NCBI GenBank assembly: GCA_000711775.1
Contig: ARYC01002519.1
Location: forward strand, 1 to 64,000
Reading direction: 5' to 3'
Length of the DNA: 64,000 nucleotides
Source: Oxytricha trifallax
Lineage: Eukaryota; Ciliophora; Spirotrichea; Sporadotrichida; Oxytrichidae
Of this stretch, positions 1-11,243 are shown one piece after another (the first letter of the stretch is position 1; each line of letters begins with the position of its first letter). The notes under the pieces were generated by a model. That model was given only the letters and a program-made list of their open reading frames with translations. It was not told where the DNA came from and made no database searches. A program made the translations under genes and the position numbers.

Positions 1-53
1 CCTATTAAATCTTGAGATTATATTCTCTTCATTGCATCATTTATAGACTCCAT
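1..53 (-). CDS. TBE 22 kDa protein, N-terminal 17 codons only
   Basis: The ATG is at 53-51. The visible residues (MESINDAMKRIQSQDLI) match the start of the 22 kDa gene at 62214 in the other TBE (MESMKDAMKRIQSQELVG). The rest lies off the left edge. The function of this TBE protein is not established. Confidence 0.75.
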
Positions 54-625
54 CTTGCTTCCTTTTTCTAGAAATGTTAATGAAATTTAAAATTATGGAT
101 ATCCATTCTATGTTTATTAAAATCTTACAACTAAATAGGGAGGACCTACTGGATGTCAACCTTGAAAGATTTGCGGAGAAGCATTGAAAAACTTGCTCCA
201 AGTTTCACAGATTGATTTCCATTTTTATCAATCTATCTCCATTAAATTGCTTCTAATAATGTTTAATTATTTTAGGAGGTCCTCCAAATTAAGTTCAAAC
301 TTTATTAGGAGTTAAATTTTAAGGTTAAAACTTAATTAGGAGCATATTAAGTTTAAAAATGTTTAATAACTTTACCTCCAAATTAAGTTCAAACTTATTT
401 TGGAGGACCTCCTAGAGAAACAAAACTTCATTAGGAGTATTTTAATTTACTAAAATGTATAAAATTCTCATTAAATATGTCAACTTACAATCTTTTATGG
501 ATAGTTCATTTTCTTACCTAACAGCAAAGAAACTACCAGAGTGTCTTATACTCTACTATAATAGTTTATCTTGGTAGATTTTATGATTTTATCATTATTA
601 TAATAAAATATATCAGAAAACTAAA
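54..625. other. TBE internal spacer with short inverted and direct repeats
   Basis: This AT-rich, non-coding stretch lies between the divergent 22 kDa and zinc-finger/kinase genes. The motif around CCTCCAAATTAAGTTCAAAC occurs twice (about 280 and 377), next to GGAGGTCCTCC-like palindromes. A related spacer sits at 61667-62213 in the other TBE. It would have to hold both promoters. Confidence 0.6.
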
Positions 626-2032
626 ATGAGCGCTAACCTTTTGAGAAGAGCGGCATTACTTGAGTAAAATAAATAAAAGTTATCATTCCAGCAACCAAGA
701 AAAGTAGAGACCAGAGACGCTTGTACTCAGTGGGAGCCTACTTATGACAACTTTGACAAGTTTAGCTTTGAGATTTAAATATAAGTTAAGTAGGAGGTCA
801 TCATAGAAGCTGTGCAAATTGAGAAGGAGGTTAAACTACCCGCTTCAGAGAATTAATAATTATAAGCCAAAGTTGACTATTAATGCAACGAATGCACTAA
901 AGTTTTCCCTTACAAGTCAACTTATAAGAGACACTTGAGAGATATACACAACGATATGCCAAGGTTATATCTCAAGCATTAAAAGAAGATGGGAAATATG
1001 TCTGTGAGTTCTGTGAGAAGCCATATTCTCATACTAGAGACCTCAAATAGCACTTAAAGAAAAAGCACTATCAAAGTTTTGTCTTTATTCATGAACCTAC
1101 AGGGAATAGATTCCTCTAAAAGAGATCAATAAACCCAGTGGAGTCTCTTAGAGTTGAAGTCTAGAAGTAAGTAAAAATGAAGAAAGCAGTCGAGAACTTT
1201 CCAGTTTCTGAGATCAATAAAATCATGGTTAAAATAGAGGCAATGAAGATTCCTATTTTGAAAATTATTGACTTATATTCTTGCCTAGAAAGCTACCTCA
1301 CTCTTGAAGATAAAATAGAGAAGAGAGTCATTACTGACGACTAATATGCTTACAAGATATATCCTTTCAATTACTTCCTTGCTGATGACAAGTTCCAAAT
1401 GGAATATGCTAATGAGTATTACGCTCTTTCAAAGGCAAAGTAAAATGAGTGCAGGCATATCATCTAGCTTGATGCTATTTTACTTGGTAAAGATCATTTA
1501 GCCTTCAGGCTTCCTATACTTTAAATGACTTACAGAGAATTCTTATCTGACAATAGATGTCAGAGATAAATTAGCTAGATAGTATGCAGATAGTTGAAGG
1601 TTGAAGAGCTTCACAAGCTTGGTTATGTTCATAGAGACTTAAAGCCAGAGAACATCATGATGAACTTTTAGCCTCTTAGAGTTTATATTACTGACTTCAA
1701 CAGAGCTCAAAGAGTGAAAGCCTCTTCATAAGGAAATGTATACGGCACTCCTGGATATTTCACAGAGAGAGGATTGGAGAGATGGAGACACTTAATGGGA
1801 TATCTGGGCTCTTGCAGTAATAATAATAGAGAGCGACATGCAAGAAAAGATTACTTTAGCTGCAGGGGAGAGAGAGATTCTAAGCAGAGAATCAAACAAT
1901 ATCTCGATAAATAAAATAAATGAAGGTCTCAGAGAACTTGCATACTCAACTATTATCAAGCCAAGCTAAGAGAATTAACAAACAATAGAAAAAATCAACA
2001 TCAACTTAGAAAGATAAAATTCAGAGAACTGA
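626..2032 (+). pseudogene. TBE 57 kDa zinc-finger/kinase protein, frame-broken copy
   Basis: The frame opens at ATG 626 (MSANLLRRAALLEQ), parallel to the other copy (MSGNLLRKVALVG). A C2H2 finger (CNEC...H...H) follows near codon 90. A second finger (CEFCEKPYSHTRDLKQH) lies one frame away, so there is an indel near 975-1000. A kinase-like catalytic loop [13 protein letters not shown] is at about 1630-1670, then DFNRA in place of the usual DFG, and a GTPGYF loop. At about 1765 two bases appear to be missing relative to the other copy; the kinase part (DTQWDIWALAVIIIE) then continues in another frame to TGA 2030. TAA/TAG serve as glutamine throughout. The fingers suggest DNA binding and the kinase fold a phosphotransferase role, both inferred. 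Breaks may be decay or sequence error. Confidence 0.82.
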
Positions 2033-2145
2033 CACATGACTCTAAGCTTATGTTTGTGTGAAATATTTTAAAAACTCGCTTGTTATACTCACTTAAAATA
2101 CTAATATTTAAACATAAAACCCCTACATAAATCCTATTAAAACCC

Positions 2146-2222
2146 TAATAAAGTATGCACTAATAGTCTACTTTTATCAATCAAAAACTCAATCAAACTA
2201 CTGAAAGGGTTTTGGGGTTTTG
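2146..2222. repeat. TBE terminal inverted repeat with telomere-like end
   Basis: The repeat ends in GGGTTTTGGGGTTTTG. Its inner part (TCAATCAAAAACTCAATCAAACTACTGAAAG) is the reverse complement of 60316-60345. The length fits the roughly 78-base repeats known for TBEs. Confidence 0.9.
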
Positions 2223-2800
2223 AGTATGCAGCTAGATAGTGATATTATAGAAATACAGGTTGTTTGGAGGTGAGGTTGAAGAGTCTAGCTTAAACTTACT
2301 TATAAAGCTGAGGAGAGGAACAGGCAAAAGTAAGACTAAGACTAAGAAATCATCGACTAGACTAAGTAGTTACTCTTAAGACTATATCAAAATAAGACTA
2401 GATAGTTGGACTAACCAACAAACACTCGCAATTACTATTTGACAGGTAGTACACTTAAGCAAAGTAGATTAAGTTTATCTTGATTAATAGTTAAGTTTTA
2501 ATTAAAGACTAAGAGTTGTAATTATAGTTGAATGCTATGGCTATCATGTTCAAATCTTCACTGACTACCCTCAATCAACATATTCGAAGACTAGCGTGTT
2601 AATAACTAGTCAATAAGTTGCATATTTGCATTAATTATCTTGTTTCAATTCTCTTTCAACTCTTAGATTAAACATATTTAGTTTTTAAGGTATTGGTAGA
2701 GAATGAATAAAATAAAAAAATGTTTGGGCTAATAGCTTATTAAGTAAGAAAATGTATTTCAAAAATTAATAGCAAAGTTTTTATAATTAATCATAGAATA
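2223..2800. other. Flank of the left TBE; weak coding-like stretches only
   Basis: A plus-strand frame without TGA runs from about 2250 to 2440 and is rich in K, S and T. A short piece near 2545-2640 is also open. Neither shows a recognisable domain and both could be chance. The rest is AT-rich with no clear feature. Confidence 0.3.
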
Positions 2801-3190
2801 CTTTTTTTTCCTTTGGTTATTATTAGATAAAACCCTATTGCAATTAGAGGTAGCATGGCATTAATAAGTTAATAAATACAAATAAAAAAATTGCTAGGAC
2901 AAATTAATTTACAATCGTTAAATTAGTAAAAAAGACTTTCGTTCTCTTCTGAACCAAGTTAGAACACATTTATAAATATTAAACCAAATATTAATACTAA
3001 TGATAGAAAGGATTTTGGGTTGAGATTGTGTATATCTTAGTTTATTTCATCATATTCATTAAAATCAAAATCTTCAATAAATTGTTCTTGTACTACTGAT
3101 TCTTTGGCTTAAATTGGTATCATCGATCCACCTTCCACTTATTTGTCAATATCAATCTTGTTTATTAAGTTTTTGCAAAGAGCATATATT
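2801..3190 (-). CDS. Unknown membrane protein, coding segment without a visible start
   Basis: With TAA/TAG as glutamine the minus strand is open from about 3190 to TGA at 2801. It gives an acidic stretch (EQFIEDFDFNEYDEINQD) followed by two hydrophobic segments (SFLSLVLIFGLIFINVF and INAMLPLIAIGFYLIITK), the second ending in KGKKSIL. That layout looks like a real membrane protein fragment rather than chance, but no family is recognised. It lies between two TBE-type elements, so it may be one segment of a host gene split by them, or a germline-limited gene. The plus strand is also open here, which lowers confidence. Confidence 0.4.
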
Positions 3191-3609
3191 AAAATAAAAC
3201 ATTGATTTAATAAAACTTATTAAACTTTACAGATAAATTATTAAAGCTATTCATTAAAATTTATGACCCCTATGTTTTCTGATATTAATATTTAATTTTA
3301 TTTTGATTGTACTTATTATTAAAATGCTCTCTTTGATTGCTTTTATTCTAAGATTTAATTGAAGCCAAAAGTATCTTTATAAGATAATGATTATGAATCA
3401 AATTTTTATTGTCAATGATAAAACAACTTTGTTAATTATTTTTTATTAAGTAATTAAAATTAACATTCAAAATCCCAAAACCTCTAGATTAGGTTTATAA
3501 TTTAATTGATATATTTAGTTTATGGTTAGGATCATATTGAAATAAGTATAAAAAAATAAGGTTTATGTGAATAAAAAAGTAATTATTGAGTATTAGGTTA
3601 TTTAATTCA

Positions 3610-4530
3610 AAATAGTATTTCTGCTTGTCTTAGTTGAATCTCTAGTATATTGCTCTATATGGCTCAAGTATGTCATCTAATTAATCTAGGATAAGATGGA
3701 GCTCTTAAAATTATAATATTTTTTTTTCCAATTAATTTTTTTGAATCCTCGTATACTTCTTCTTTCTTTAAATGCTTCAAAGCAAACTAATTAATCATAT
3801 TTAATGTTTAGTCCTAAAGTTAGATTTGTTTTCCATATTTTTCTTTAACATAAGAAAAGCAGCAATAGCTCCTAAATTCCATTAAACTAAACCATTAATT
3901 AATTTTTCTCTAAGTTTGAATTATCCCGAAGTACCAAAAGCAGGCAATTGCGTTTGGTTATCACTATTTTTTGTTAGTCCATCTTGATTCCGCTAAGCTA
4001 GATATAATCGTGAATAGTTTTAAGCACATTGTCAGAGAACTTTTGTTCAAGATTGAAATTATCTGCGTTTGCTTTTCGTTCATTACATGGTATCTAAGCG
4101 TGATTTGAATAGACTTACTTCGCATAAGGTCAATCGAGTATACGTGGTGAATAATTGAATAGATCTTTTTAAACGAAAGAGTACTCGAGCGCGTGAGAAC
4201 CTTGGACCTCTCAGGAGGTCCAAACTACATTTGCTTGGTCTGGTAACTAAACCTCTATCATTTTCATTACCCTCGTCATTCATTCTGCTAATTATGATCC
4301 GCGATGGCTTGCGCTGAAGTTTGCCTGAACTTGATTTCTCTTACGATGTATTACTTTGATTCTTTAAGAACTTCAGATTGTGATAAAAAATTGATGCTGA
4401 GTTTGCACCCGAGCAGGAGCTCGAACTGTAGTTTGAACTTGAGATTGACACAGAGATAACTCGTTCCTAAATATACTGGGCGTCATTCGCCTTGGATGCT
4501 TTTGATTTAAAATTAGCAGGGTCTTAATTA
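3610..4530 (-). pseudogene. Broken coding region inside the decayed TBE, downstream half
   Basis: From about 4530 to TGA at 4080 the minus strand is open for some 150 codons (serine-rich, then SRARVLFRLKRSIQ). After a frame change it continues through about 3960 (NADNFNLEQKFSDNVLKTIH) and fragments such as NGLVQWNLGAIAAFLM (about 3860-3900) and LDQLDDILEPYRAIYQRF (about 3620-3700). The DNA is GC-richer than its surroundings, typical of former coding sequence. No family is recognised. It lies where a TBE carries its zinc-finger/kinase gene, but no finger or kinase motif is seen. Confidence 0.4.
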
Positions 4531-4532
4531 AG

Positions 4533-5331
4533 GTAAAACCTTTTTAGCGTAAGGAAATGAATTGATTAATCAAGATTGACGAATTCAAATATAGATAAAT
4601 ATTGTTAAAGTCTTAAATTAGGGATGATGAATAAATTAAAAAAGTTTTGAAAATTAAATATCTCTTGATCTATATTACAGATATACGCACAATATTCTGA
4701 AAGTAGTGCGAGACTTCGATCCAATTGATTAGATCGAAGTTTCGCTCTAAATATAAATAATGAGCGCCTGCCGAAGAGCATCTCCGAAAAGTCTTTTCTA
4801 TACGGAAAACCACTTTTTAATTTTGGTCATTTTTTTGTTGTTGAGAATACTATAATTATAATAAATTTTTAATAAGTTTTTAATTCCTAATTAAATCTAA
4901 AAAATTTTAACAGAATAGATATCACTGTTAATTAAAGTGTTAGCGATAGCTTTTGAATCTAATAAATTGTGTAAATTTAATTATTAAAAAATTTACTATA
5001 ATTTATAGTATTCTTTATTAAAAAGAGGATCAAAATTAAAAAGTGGTTTCCCGTATAGAAAAGACTTTTCGGAGATGCTCCTCGGCAGGCGTTCATTTTT
5101 ATAATTAGAGCGAAACTTCGATCTAATCAATTGGATCGAAGTCTCGCACTACTTTCAGAATATTGTGCATATATATATGTAATATAGCTCAAGAGTTATT
5201 TAATTTTCAAACCTTTTTTAATTTATTCATCATCCCTAATTTAAGACTTTTACGATTTTTATCTATATTTAGAAATTTGTAAATCTTGGTTAATCAATTC
5301 ATTTCCTTACGCTAAGAAAATTTTACCTTAT
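4533..5331. repeat. Fold-back (palindromic) element 1, about 0.8 kb
   Basis: The two halves are near-perfect inverted copies. AGGTAAAACCTTTTTAGCG at the left edge returns inverted at the right edge. The stretch GAGCATCTCCGAAAAGTC near 4776 returns inverted near 5065-5082, and the GATCGAAG block near 4730 returns near 5110-5140. The spacer between the arms is short. There is no coding capacity, so this is a non-autonomous (MITE-like) element. TA at both borders could be a target duplication, but this is not certain. It interrupts the broken coding region around it. Confidence 0.82.
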
Positions 5332-5554
5332 TAGAAATTTCTTTTGCAGATAATTAATTATAATTCTTATATAATTTTGCTGCTGAGGAATTACTTTTTC
5401 TATCAGGTCACTCTTATCTATCATCAGCACATAAGCTTTTAGCTGGCAGGTTGTAGATGTACTATTGGAATTTGGAGCTCTGGCTTTAGTCTTCCGATAT
5501 TAATTGATCTTTATCTTGCATCTTCAAATTTAATGAGAATTGTGAATATCCCAC

Positions 5555-6190
5555 TCAAGAACTTTAGCAGCAACCGTCACTTGAATATTAGAATGATGGA
5601 TTCCTCGTTAGTGGTAGCATGCAATTGAACAACGATGCCCAAAATTGTAATTACCTGGCTCCTGCATACAGTTTAAGGTAAACTATAAATAAGCTTGACT
5701 TCTTGCACCATTCACAAAATTTGCGATTTTGTCTTTGTGGCATTTCCAATCCCATACTGTATCTTATATTCATAACTCTCCCAATAAAAGATATTTCATC
5801 GTTGTAAGAGTTGTGAGGGTTCGCAATCTTAATGATTTGCCGCTCAAAGTCGTGGGAGTTGAATATAAAAAATTTTCGCAAAAGTTTGGGAGAGTAACGT
5901 ATGGTCAAGCAGCTTTAATAAATAGTGGGACGATATTTTAAAGGTAGGAACTCTCTAAGCAACAGTATCCCAAGCACAGTATCATTAAATTCATTAAATG
6001 CGCCCACAGTTTTCAGTAACACACGCATAATATTACCTATACCACCAACCTCATTCACCCACTGTTATTTACCAACCATAGATTATGACAGGACTCTAAT
6101 TAACTTCGCTTGCCTTAATAATATAGTGTGAAAATTAAAGATACGTTCAGGCAGTATACACATAAAAGCCATCTCTTTGTTAATCTCCAT
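5555..6190 (-). CDS. 211-residue open frame in the decayed element, unknown protein
   Basis: ATG at 6190 opens a frame of 211 codons ending at TGA 5557-5555 when TAA/TAG are glutamine. Recognisable features are few: a hydrophobic stretch VLGILLLREFLPL, and a short CEWC pair. Composition is varied and protein-like. Beyond the stop, coding-like sequence goes on in other frames (VTVAAKVLEWDIHNSH, then DQLISEDQSQSSKFQQYIY) up to the palindrome at 5331. So this is probably the upstream half of a larger, frame-broken gene shared with 3610-4530. It is not recognised as any TBE protein. Confidence 0.45.
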
Positions 6191-7555
6191 ATTTAAATAA
6201 GATTTTGAATTTACTATTAATCATTTTTAAATCACAAATTCAATATTCAAGAGTATATAACTATAGTATTTTTAATTTGATGTTAATTATTTTAACTTTG
6301 GTACTAATTTAGTAATAATTGAGGAGGGTACTTCTATAAAATTAAGATTTTAAAAAATTTTGGAACTTTATTTAGAATTAAATAAATTTAGAATTAATTT
6401 AATGGAGTTATATTTGTAAAAATGGAGATCAATCTCTACAATAATTTATAATTTTTGCTGACTTTCTCTTCTTATCTTAAGGAAAATGACCTCTTATATG
6501 AGATAAAAGTTACTAAGTTTCGACTTTATGATATAATTCTATAAATTATAGATTGAAATTCACTTTATGATATAATTCTATAAATTATAGATTGAAATTC
6601 ATTAATGGGAAATGGAACAAAGATTTAATTCAACAATAATAAAATGAAAAGAATTGAGGTTCAAGAAATGACATCTAGAATGATAATTAAAGAAGATTTA
6701 TATAGATACCTTACTTACATGGAAAGTTAACTGAATAAATATTTTCTTATTTATAAAATTGGTTTACTCCTTCTAACTATGGAATGTATCCTAATTTCAT
6801 TCATGAAGTTCAGAAACTCCAAAAAAAATTAGAGGTGCTCAAAACTCATATATCAAGGTCTGGAAGATAGTAATCTATTTATATATAACTTATTATAAAT
6901 ATAGAAAAAATATAGTTTTAAAACATTCGTGACAGATACTATAATCTCTGCCCTATTTTTAATTAACTTTTTTAATAAATTCTTTAACTCTATATACCTT
7001 AATATATGAAACTTAAAAATCATTTTCTATTTTATACTTACAAAAGGATTTATCATTTATCATTAATCTTTTTTTTTCTTTTTTTTTGCTTAATTTTAAA
7101 TCACTTTTGATTTTTAGGAAAAATTATTTTTTAGAAAAAAAAGAACATTATTCTGCATCCTACAAGAATATGCTTAAATCAATAAAGAATTATTCAAAAT
7201 TAATTAAGCTTAATTCTATATAAATTATAAAAAATACTTGAAAATATATCAGATAAATTATAAATGGGACAGTTATTTAAATAAATGTTTTGCGAGATTA
7301 TTGCCTTGAACAGTGTCTTGATTTATGATAAAAAAAACTATAAAGTATAATTTGTAGTTCCATATTAAAATTTCATTATCAGACTGTATTTATACTTACC
7401 TAATTACATTTGAAAACTAAGATAATTTTTTGGAGATTTTAAACTTGACGATTCTTGAAAGCAATACTTTGTGAGTAAAAGAAAGCTTTTAAAAATAAAG
7501 AGATTAAATTGATTAAAATTCCATACTCTACTGTTAATCAGCACTAATCTATATA
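6191..7555. other. AT-rich interior of the decayed element, no gene seen
   Basis: No convincing frame in either code. It contains the tandem duplication at 6523-6600. The start of the 22 kDa remnant, expected near 7270 by comparison with the intact order, is too diverged to place. Confidence 0.5.
6523..6600. repeat. 39-base tandem duplication
   Basis: The unit beginning ACTTTATGATATAATTC is present twice head to tail (6523-6561 and 6562-6600) with no difference between copies, so it is recent relative to the decayed element around it. Confidence 0.9.
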
Positions 7556-7559
7556 AGAA

Positions 7560-7760
7560 TGCCATGAAAGATGAGAAATAAATTAGTCTACCTTTCTTTA
7601 ATGAAACAATTTTCTAATAAACTACCAGAGATGTACTTCTTCATTTGTATTTTTGGTACAATAAAAGAGAATTATCATAGAGAAATAATTAAAGAGGTCC
7701 ATTAGAAACAATATTTCATCTCTCATGGAGACTAGAAGAAGCAAGGCATTCTAATTTCTT
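7560..7760 (+). pseudogene. TBE 22 kDa gene remnant
   Basis: The translated piece QFSNKLPEMYFFICIFGTIK aligns with LSNKLPERNFFFGVLATLK of the right-hand TBE (62545-62605), and both continue with similar E-I-I-K and S-L spacing. Outside this block the frame is lost. The fragment supports identifying 3468-9654 as a TBE relative. Confidence 0.65.
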
Positions 7761-8519
7761 TATCTTGAGCTGAGAAACTAAAGAAGATTCCTATCTTTTT
7801 TTTAGTTAACTTTGACATTTATCTCTGTAAAAAATCTTGGATTAGTATTGTTCTTATTAAAGAGTATGCAATAGTGCAAGAAAATTATTTTTTTATTATT
7901 AAGTGCTGTACAGAAATTAATACTGGGGTTTTAGCCAGCTTGTTAGAGATAATGAGATATTCATACTTTAACTCTTGTAAACCTAATTTTCATATGTTTA
8001 AAGGGAAGTTGCCCCATATACTGGATTGACTATATTCACACAGTGAACGTTCCCATTTTGCCTTGGGTATGTCTCATTTGACTTCCGACATTTCGCATGT
8101 TTTTTTCAGGTCACTTTCACTAGATGTTTTATTTTTACTGTGAGTTCAAATGTTCAGGTAAAGCCCTTCTCAACAAAGACTTACTGTTTAGCTTTCTGAG
8201 AGGAAAAGCCCGAGCAATACGATGCTGAAATTGTCTTATGTATGGTTTTTTCTAGCTTTTCTTCAGCAAATAGTTAATCTTGGATTCGAGCTATCTGTTT
8301 CTCAACTCCTAGTCCATAGAATAGAGATAAAATCAGCAGACAGTTCATCAAGTTAACTAAAGACTTTATAAAGTTATTTGAAGGCCAAATATGACCATTC
8401 ATGAAAGAGATTTCTGTAAGAGAAGATACTTAAGGCATGCCAATCTTTAAATAGAAGAAAAGGACTTAAACCTTTTAAGGGCTCACTTAAAATGAATTGT
8501 TTCATTCATTTAAGTCTAA

Positions 8520-9520
8520 ACTTGTTTATTATAATTCATTCTTCTTATCCTTACGCTATCATATTTAAAGCTATCTTGATTCAGTCCCTTTGAAACTCTA
8601 ATGTATTAAGTTCACTGTATCGAATGGCAAATCATCATTAAGATAATGCAAAAGTAGCATCCTGTAATTTTGTTTTATTTAACCCTTATAAAATTTGATT
8701 TCTTCATATTATTAGTTACAAGGAACGTTGTATACATGAGTTATGTCTGATTTCAATAAGATTTCTTTGACTAATTAATCTTATGAACTGATAAGTTATA
8801 AACAAACGATATGCTATCTATATGAATGCATTTATCTCTAAGCTTAGAAAAGAACTCAATAGACAGCTCTAGCTTATTAGATCAGGGATGAGTCACATAA
8901 GTTTCAAGATCTGAATCTTTACAAATACCAGCTAAAATTGAGTAAGTGACAACCTTTACATTTACTCATATACATCTTTAATATAAATCTTTTATATCAG
9001 GAATTATAAATAAAAGTGTTTAATAAACACCGCTTCGACTGTGAGTATGAACTTTATGCCTTTAGATATTAGCTCGCTGCATTAAATTATAATAAATTTA
9101 AAATTATTACTATAAAAAGGCAATAAAAAATCGATCACTCTATTGACAGTTTTGAAGTGATACAATTTCATCTGTTAATACTGTCTATAGTTCAAGGAGA
9201 GATATGCGAGTCAGGACAGTTGCAAAGAAAAATATCAAGGAAGCTATATTAAGTTGAACGTTTACTTAGTACTTTAGGTTTAGAGCCTAATATATATTAA
9301 TTGTTGGTCTGTAAAAACTTTTGTTTTTTCTCGATTTTTTATAGAACCGAACTAACTTGCGCAAGACTGCTATCATAAATTGATATCTTACATTAAATAC
9401 AATCTTGCGTAAAAGCTTCTCTATAGCTTGGTAAATGTCAATAGTTTGATAAAGTTATAATTAAAAGGAGGACCATTCAAAGAAAAAGCATTTAATCTTA
9501 ATATTTCTCATCATAAAACA
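8520..9520 (-). pseudogene. TBE 42 kDa transposase gene remnant
   Basis: DNA-level similarity to the transposase gene at the right edge is visible in blocks. TTATGAACTGATAAGTTATA (8782-8801) matches TTATGAACTGAAAAGTTATC (about 63288-63307). GTATGAACTTTATG near 9047 matches the block around the first catalytic Asp. The block around 9150-9230 matches the helix-turn-helix part. Stops and indels remove any reading frame. The gene runs toward the inside from the 9654 end, as in intact TBEs. Confidence 0.65.
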
Positions 9521-9776
9521 CACTAAATTTCGCGAATTTCTTTTTCATATTGATAATTGGCCTAATTTCTTAACTATCATAACCCCAATCAGACTACACC
9601 AATACCTACAAATCAAAGGACTTATGAACCTCATAAAGGGGTTTTGGGATTTTGATTATATATTAGCTTAATCTTTGAATATAGTTGAAATTTTCTATAT
9701 TTTTTATATTGGAATTATTTTATTTTTAAATATCTATTAAATTTTATATGATTTATTTTAAAATATTCTATTAAGG

Positions 9777-10462
9777 AGGGGGGTGTCTAAGTCGGTAACA
9801 AATAATTCAGAAAATATAGTCAGTGGCAATATTAATTTTTAAAAATTTAACAAATCCTAAGTAGGTCTCATTATAAAATTTATATTCCTTTTTCTGTGAA
9901 TCATCAAGTACTTCAATAAATATAATAAATATTAAAATTTTATCACAGATAATTACTTAACCTCTTTCATAACAACTTTTGCATTTTACGGACTTTTTTC
10001 ACATAAAAAATAAATTAGAATTTCAAAAAAAAATTGTTTTCCTTTCTCAAATATTTGCCAAAAAAATATAATTATATAAATTTCATTGAAATATGAGTAA
10101 TTTGTGGATTAAACTTGAACATATATCAATTTAACTTTTTTTTTCAAAATATCATTTCTTGACATGCATTCATATTTCAATGAAATTTATATAATTATAT
10201 TTTTTTGGCAAATATTTGAGAAAGGAAAACAATTTTTTTTTGAAATTCTAATTTATTTTTTATGTGAAAAAAGTCCGTAAAATGCAAAAGTTGTTATGAA
10301 AGAGGTTAAGTAATTATCTGTGATAAAATTTTAATATTTATTATATTTATTGAAGTACTTGATGATTCAAGAAAAAGGAATATAAATTATATAATGAGAC
10401 CTACTTAGGATTTGTTAAATTTTGAAAAATTAATGTTGCCACCTACTAATCACCCATCCCTA
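9777..10462. repeat. Fold-back (palindromic) element 2, about 0.69 kb
   Basis: The left arm (about 9777-10097) and right arm (about 10166-10462) are inverted copies. CCTTTCTCAAATATTTGCC at 10041-10059 returns inverted at 10207-10225. ACAAATCCTAAGTAGGTCTC near 9852 returns inverted near 10405. The ends carry GGAGGGGGGTG-like sequence. There is no coding capacity. It starts about 120 bases outside the decayed TBE. Confidence 0.82.
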
Positions 10463-10599
10463 TTAAATTTAAATGAGCTATAAATTGTAGTGTTAACTCT
10501 AATTCTTTTAATTACTTATCTTCTATCAACAAATTTGCTAAAATTTATTTTAAAATCAAATTCTTCGATAAAATAACCCTACCAATTAAATTTGATATT

Positions 10600-11243
10600 T
10601 ATAATACTATTCTTCCTATCCATATGTGACTGCTGCAGATCGATATTGCATCAAAGCCATATCTTAAGGTCTTATATCATTAATATCTTTGATATTTAAG
10701 TCGCTGCCTTTCCTGAATGAGTGAGTTTCTTTTACATTTGTGCCAAACTTACCCAATTATTGCAAATCTTTTGATTTTTGAGTTTACATTTAAGCGGAAA
10801 TTTTTGAAGATTTTCCTTTCTAAAGTGACATTTTTCTAATAGGTGTAGAACTTTTCACTCCGTAGTTAGGTGGAATATTTGAAGCAAGATATGGCATTTT
10901 TGATTGAATAAAAACTTCAAACTTGTGTAATTGATTTTAAAAGATTAATTTATGTATATATAAAATAGTATATAACAAAATGAATCATTTAAATGCAAAA
11001 ATTAAATAATGTAATCAAGTAAAAATTAAATATCGATATATTTTTCACAATCTTAATCATTTCAATATATTAAAATAAATATATTTAATAATAATAATAT
11101 AGCAAACTAAATAATTATTTTAATATCTTTCTTTTCTTTTTACTAAATTTTGTAGTTTTAATCATCTCTGCTAAACTTTCTGATGCTTTAGGTTCAACTT
11201 TACTTTAAGATTTGAGATATTTTCCTTCCTCGTTGGAATCCAT
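10600..11243 (-). CDS. Small basic, disordered protein, split by an AT-rich spacer
   Basis: The first segment starts at ATG 11243 (MDSNEEGKYLKSQSKVEPKA) and runs to about 11120, ending in KFSKKKRK. About 190 AT-rich bases follow. The second segment, about 10910-10600, gives PYLASNIPPNYGVKSSTPIR and continues rich in K, S and Q to about 10620. Coding-like composition, glutamine from TAA/TAG and the sharp AT-rich gap support two gene segments with an IES or intron. The stop is not certain. No domain is recognised. Confidence 0.5.

Larger units (their letters stand above)
1..2222. mobile_element. TBE-type transposon, right-hand part (left edge cut off by window)
   Basis: The element ends at 2222 with a G4T4 telomere-like tract (2207-2222) and a terminal repeat that matches, inverted, the end at 60300. 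It carries, read from the inside outward, the start of the 22 kDa gene on the minus strand (1-53) and the zinc-finger/kinase gene on the plus strand (626-2032). This is the known gene order of Oxytricha telomere-bearing elements. The base triplet just outside is AGT, fitting the ANT target known for TBEs. The transposase gene would lie to the left, outside the window. Confidence 0.9.
3468..9654. mobile_element. Decayed TBE-like element with telomere-like ends and ATT target duplication
   Basis: The left end (3468-3484) reads CAAAATCCCAAAACCTC. The right end (9638-9654), reverse complemented, reads CAAAATCCCAAAACCCC. Both share the same C-to-T change from the standard CAAAACCCCAAAACCCC. ATT stands directly outside each end (3465-3467 and 9655-9657), as expected for the 3-base ANT duplication of TBEs. 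Inside are remnants of the 22 kDa gene (about 7560-7760, plus) and of the transposase gene (about 8520-9520, minus) in TBE order. The position of the zinc-finger/kinase gene is filled by a different-looking broken coding region and a palindrome. Confidence 0.78.

Noticed and set aside
2207..2222. Telomere-like G4T4 tract as a real chromosome end
   Set aside because: Unique DNA continues beyond it, and the tract belongs to a roughly 78-base repeat shared with 60300; it is a TBE tip. The same applies to 9638-9654 and 60300-60315.
4700..5170. Hairpin transcription terminator
   Set aside because: The inverted repeat is far too long; it is a fold-back element.
6481..6600. CRISPR-like repeat
   Set aside because: Only two directly adjacent copies without spacers, in a eukaryotic germline; it is a simple tandem duplication.
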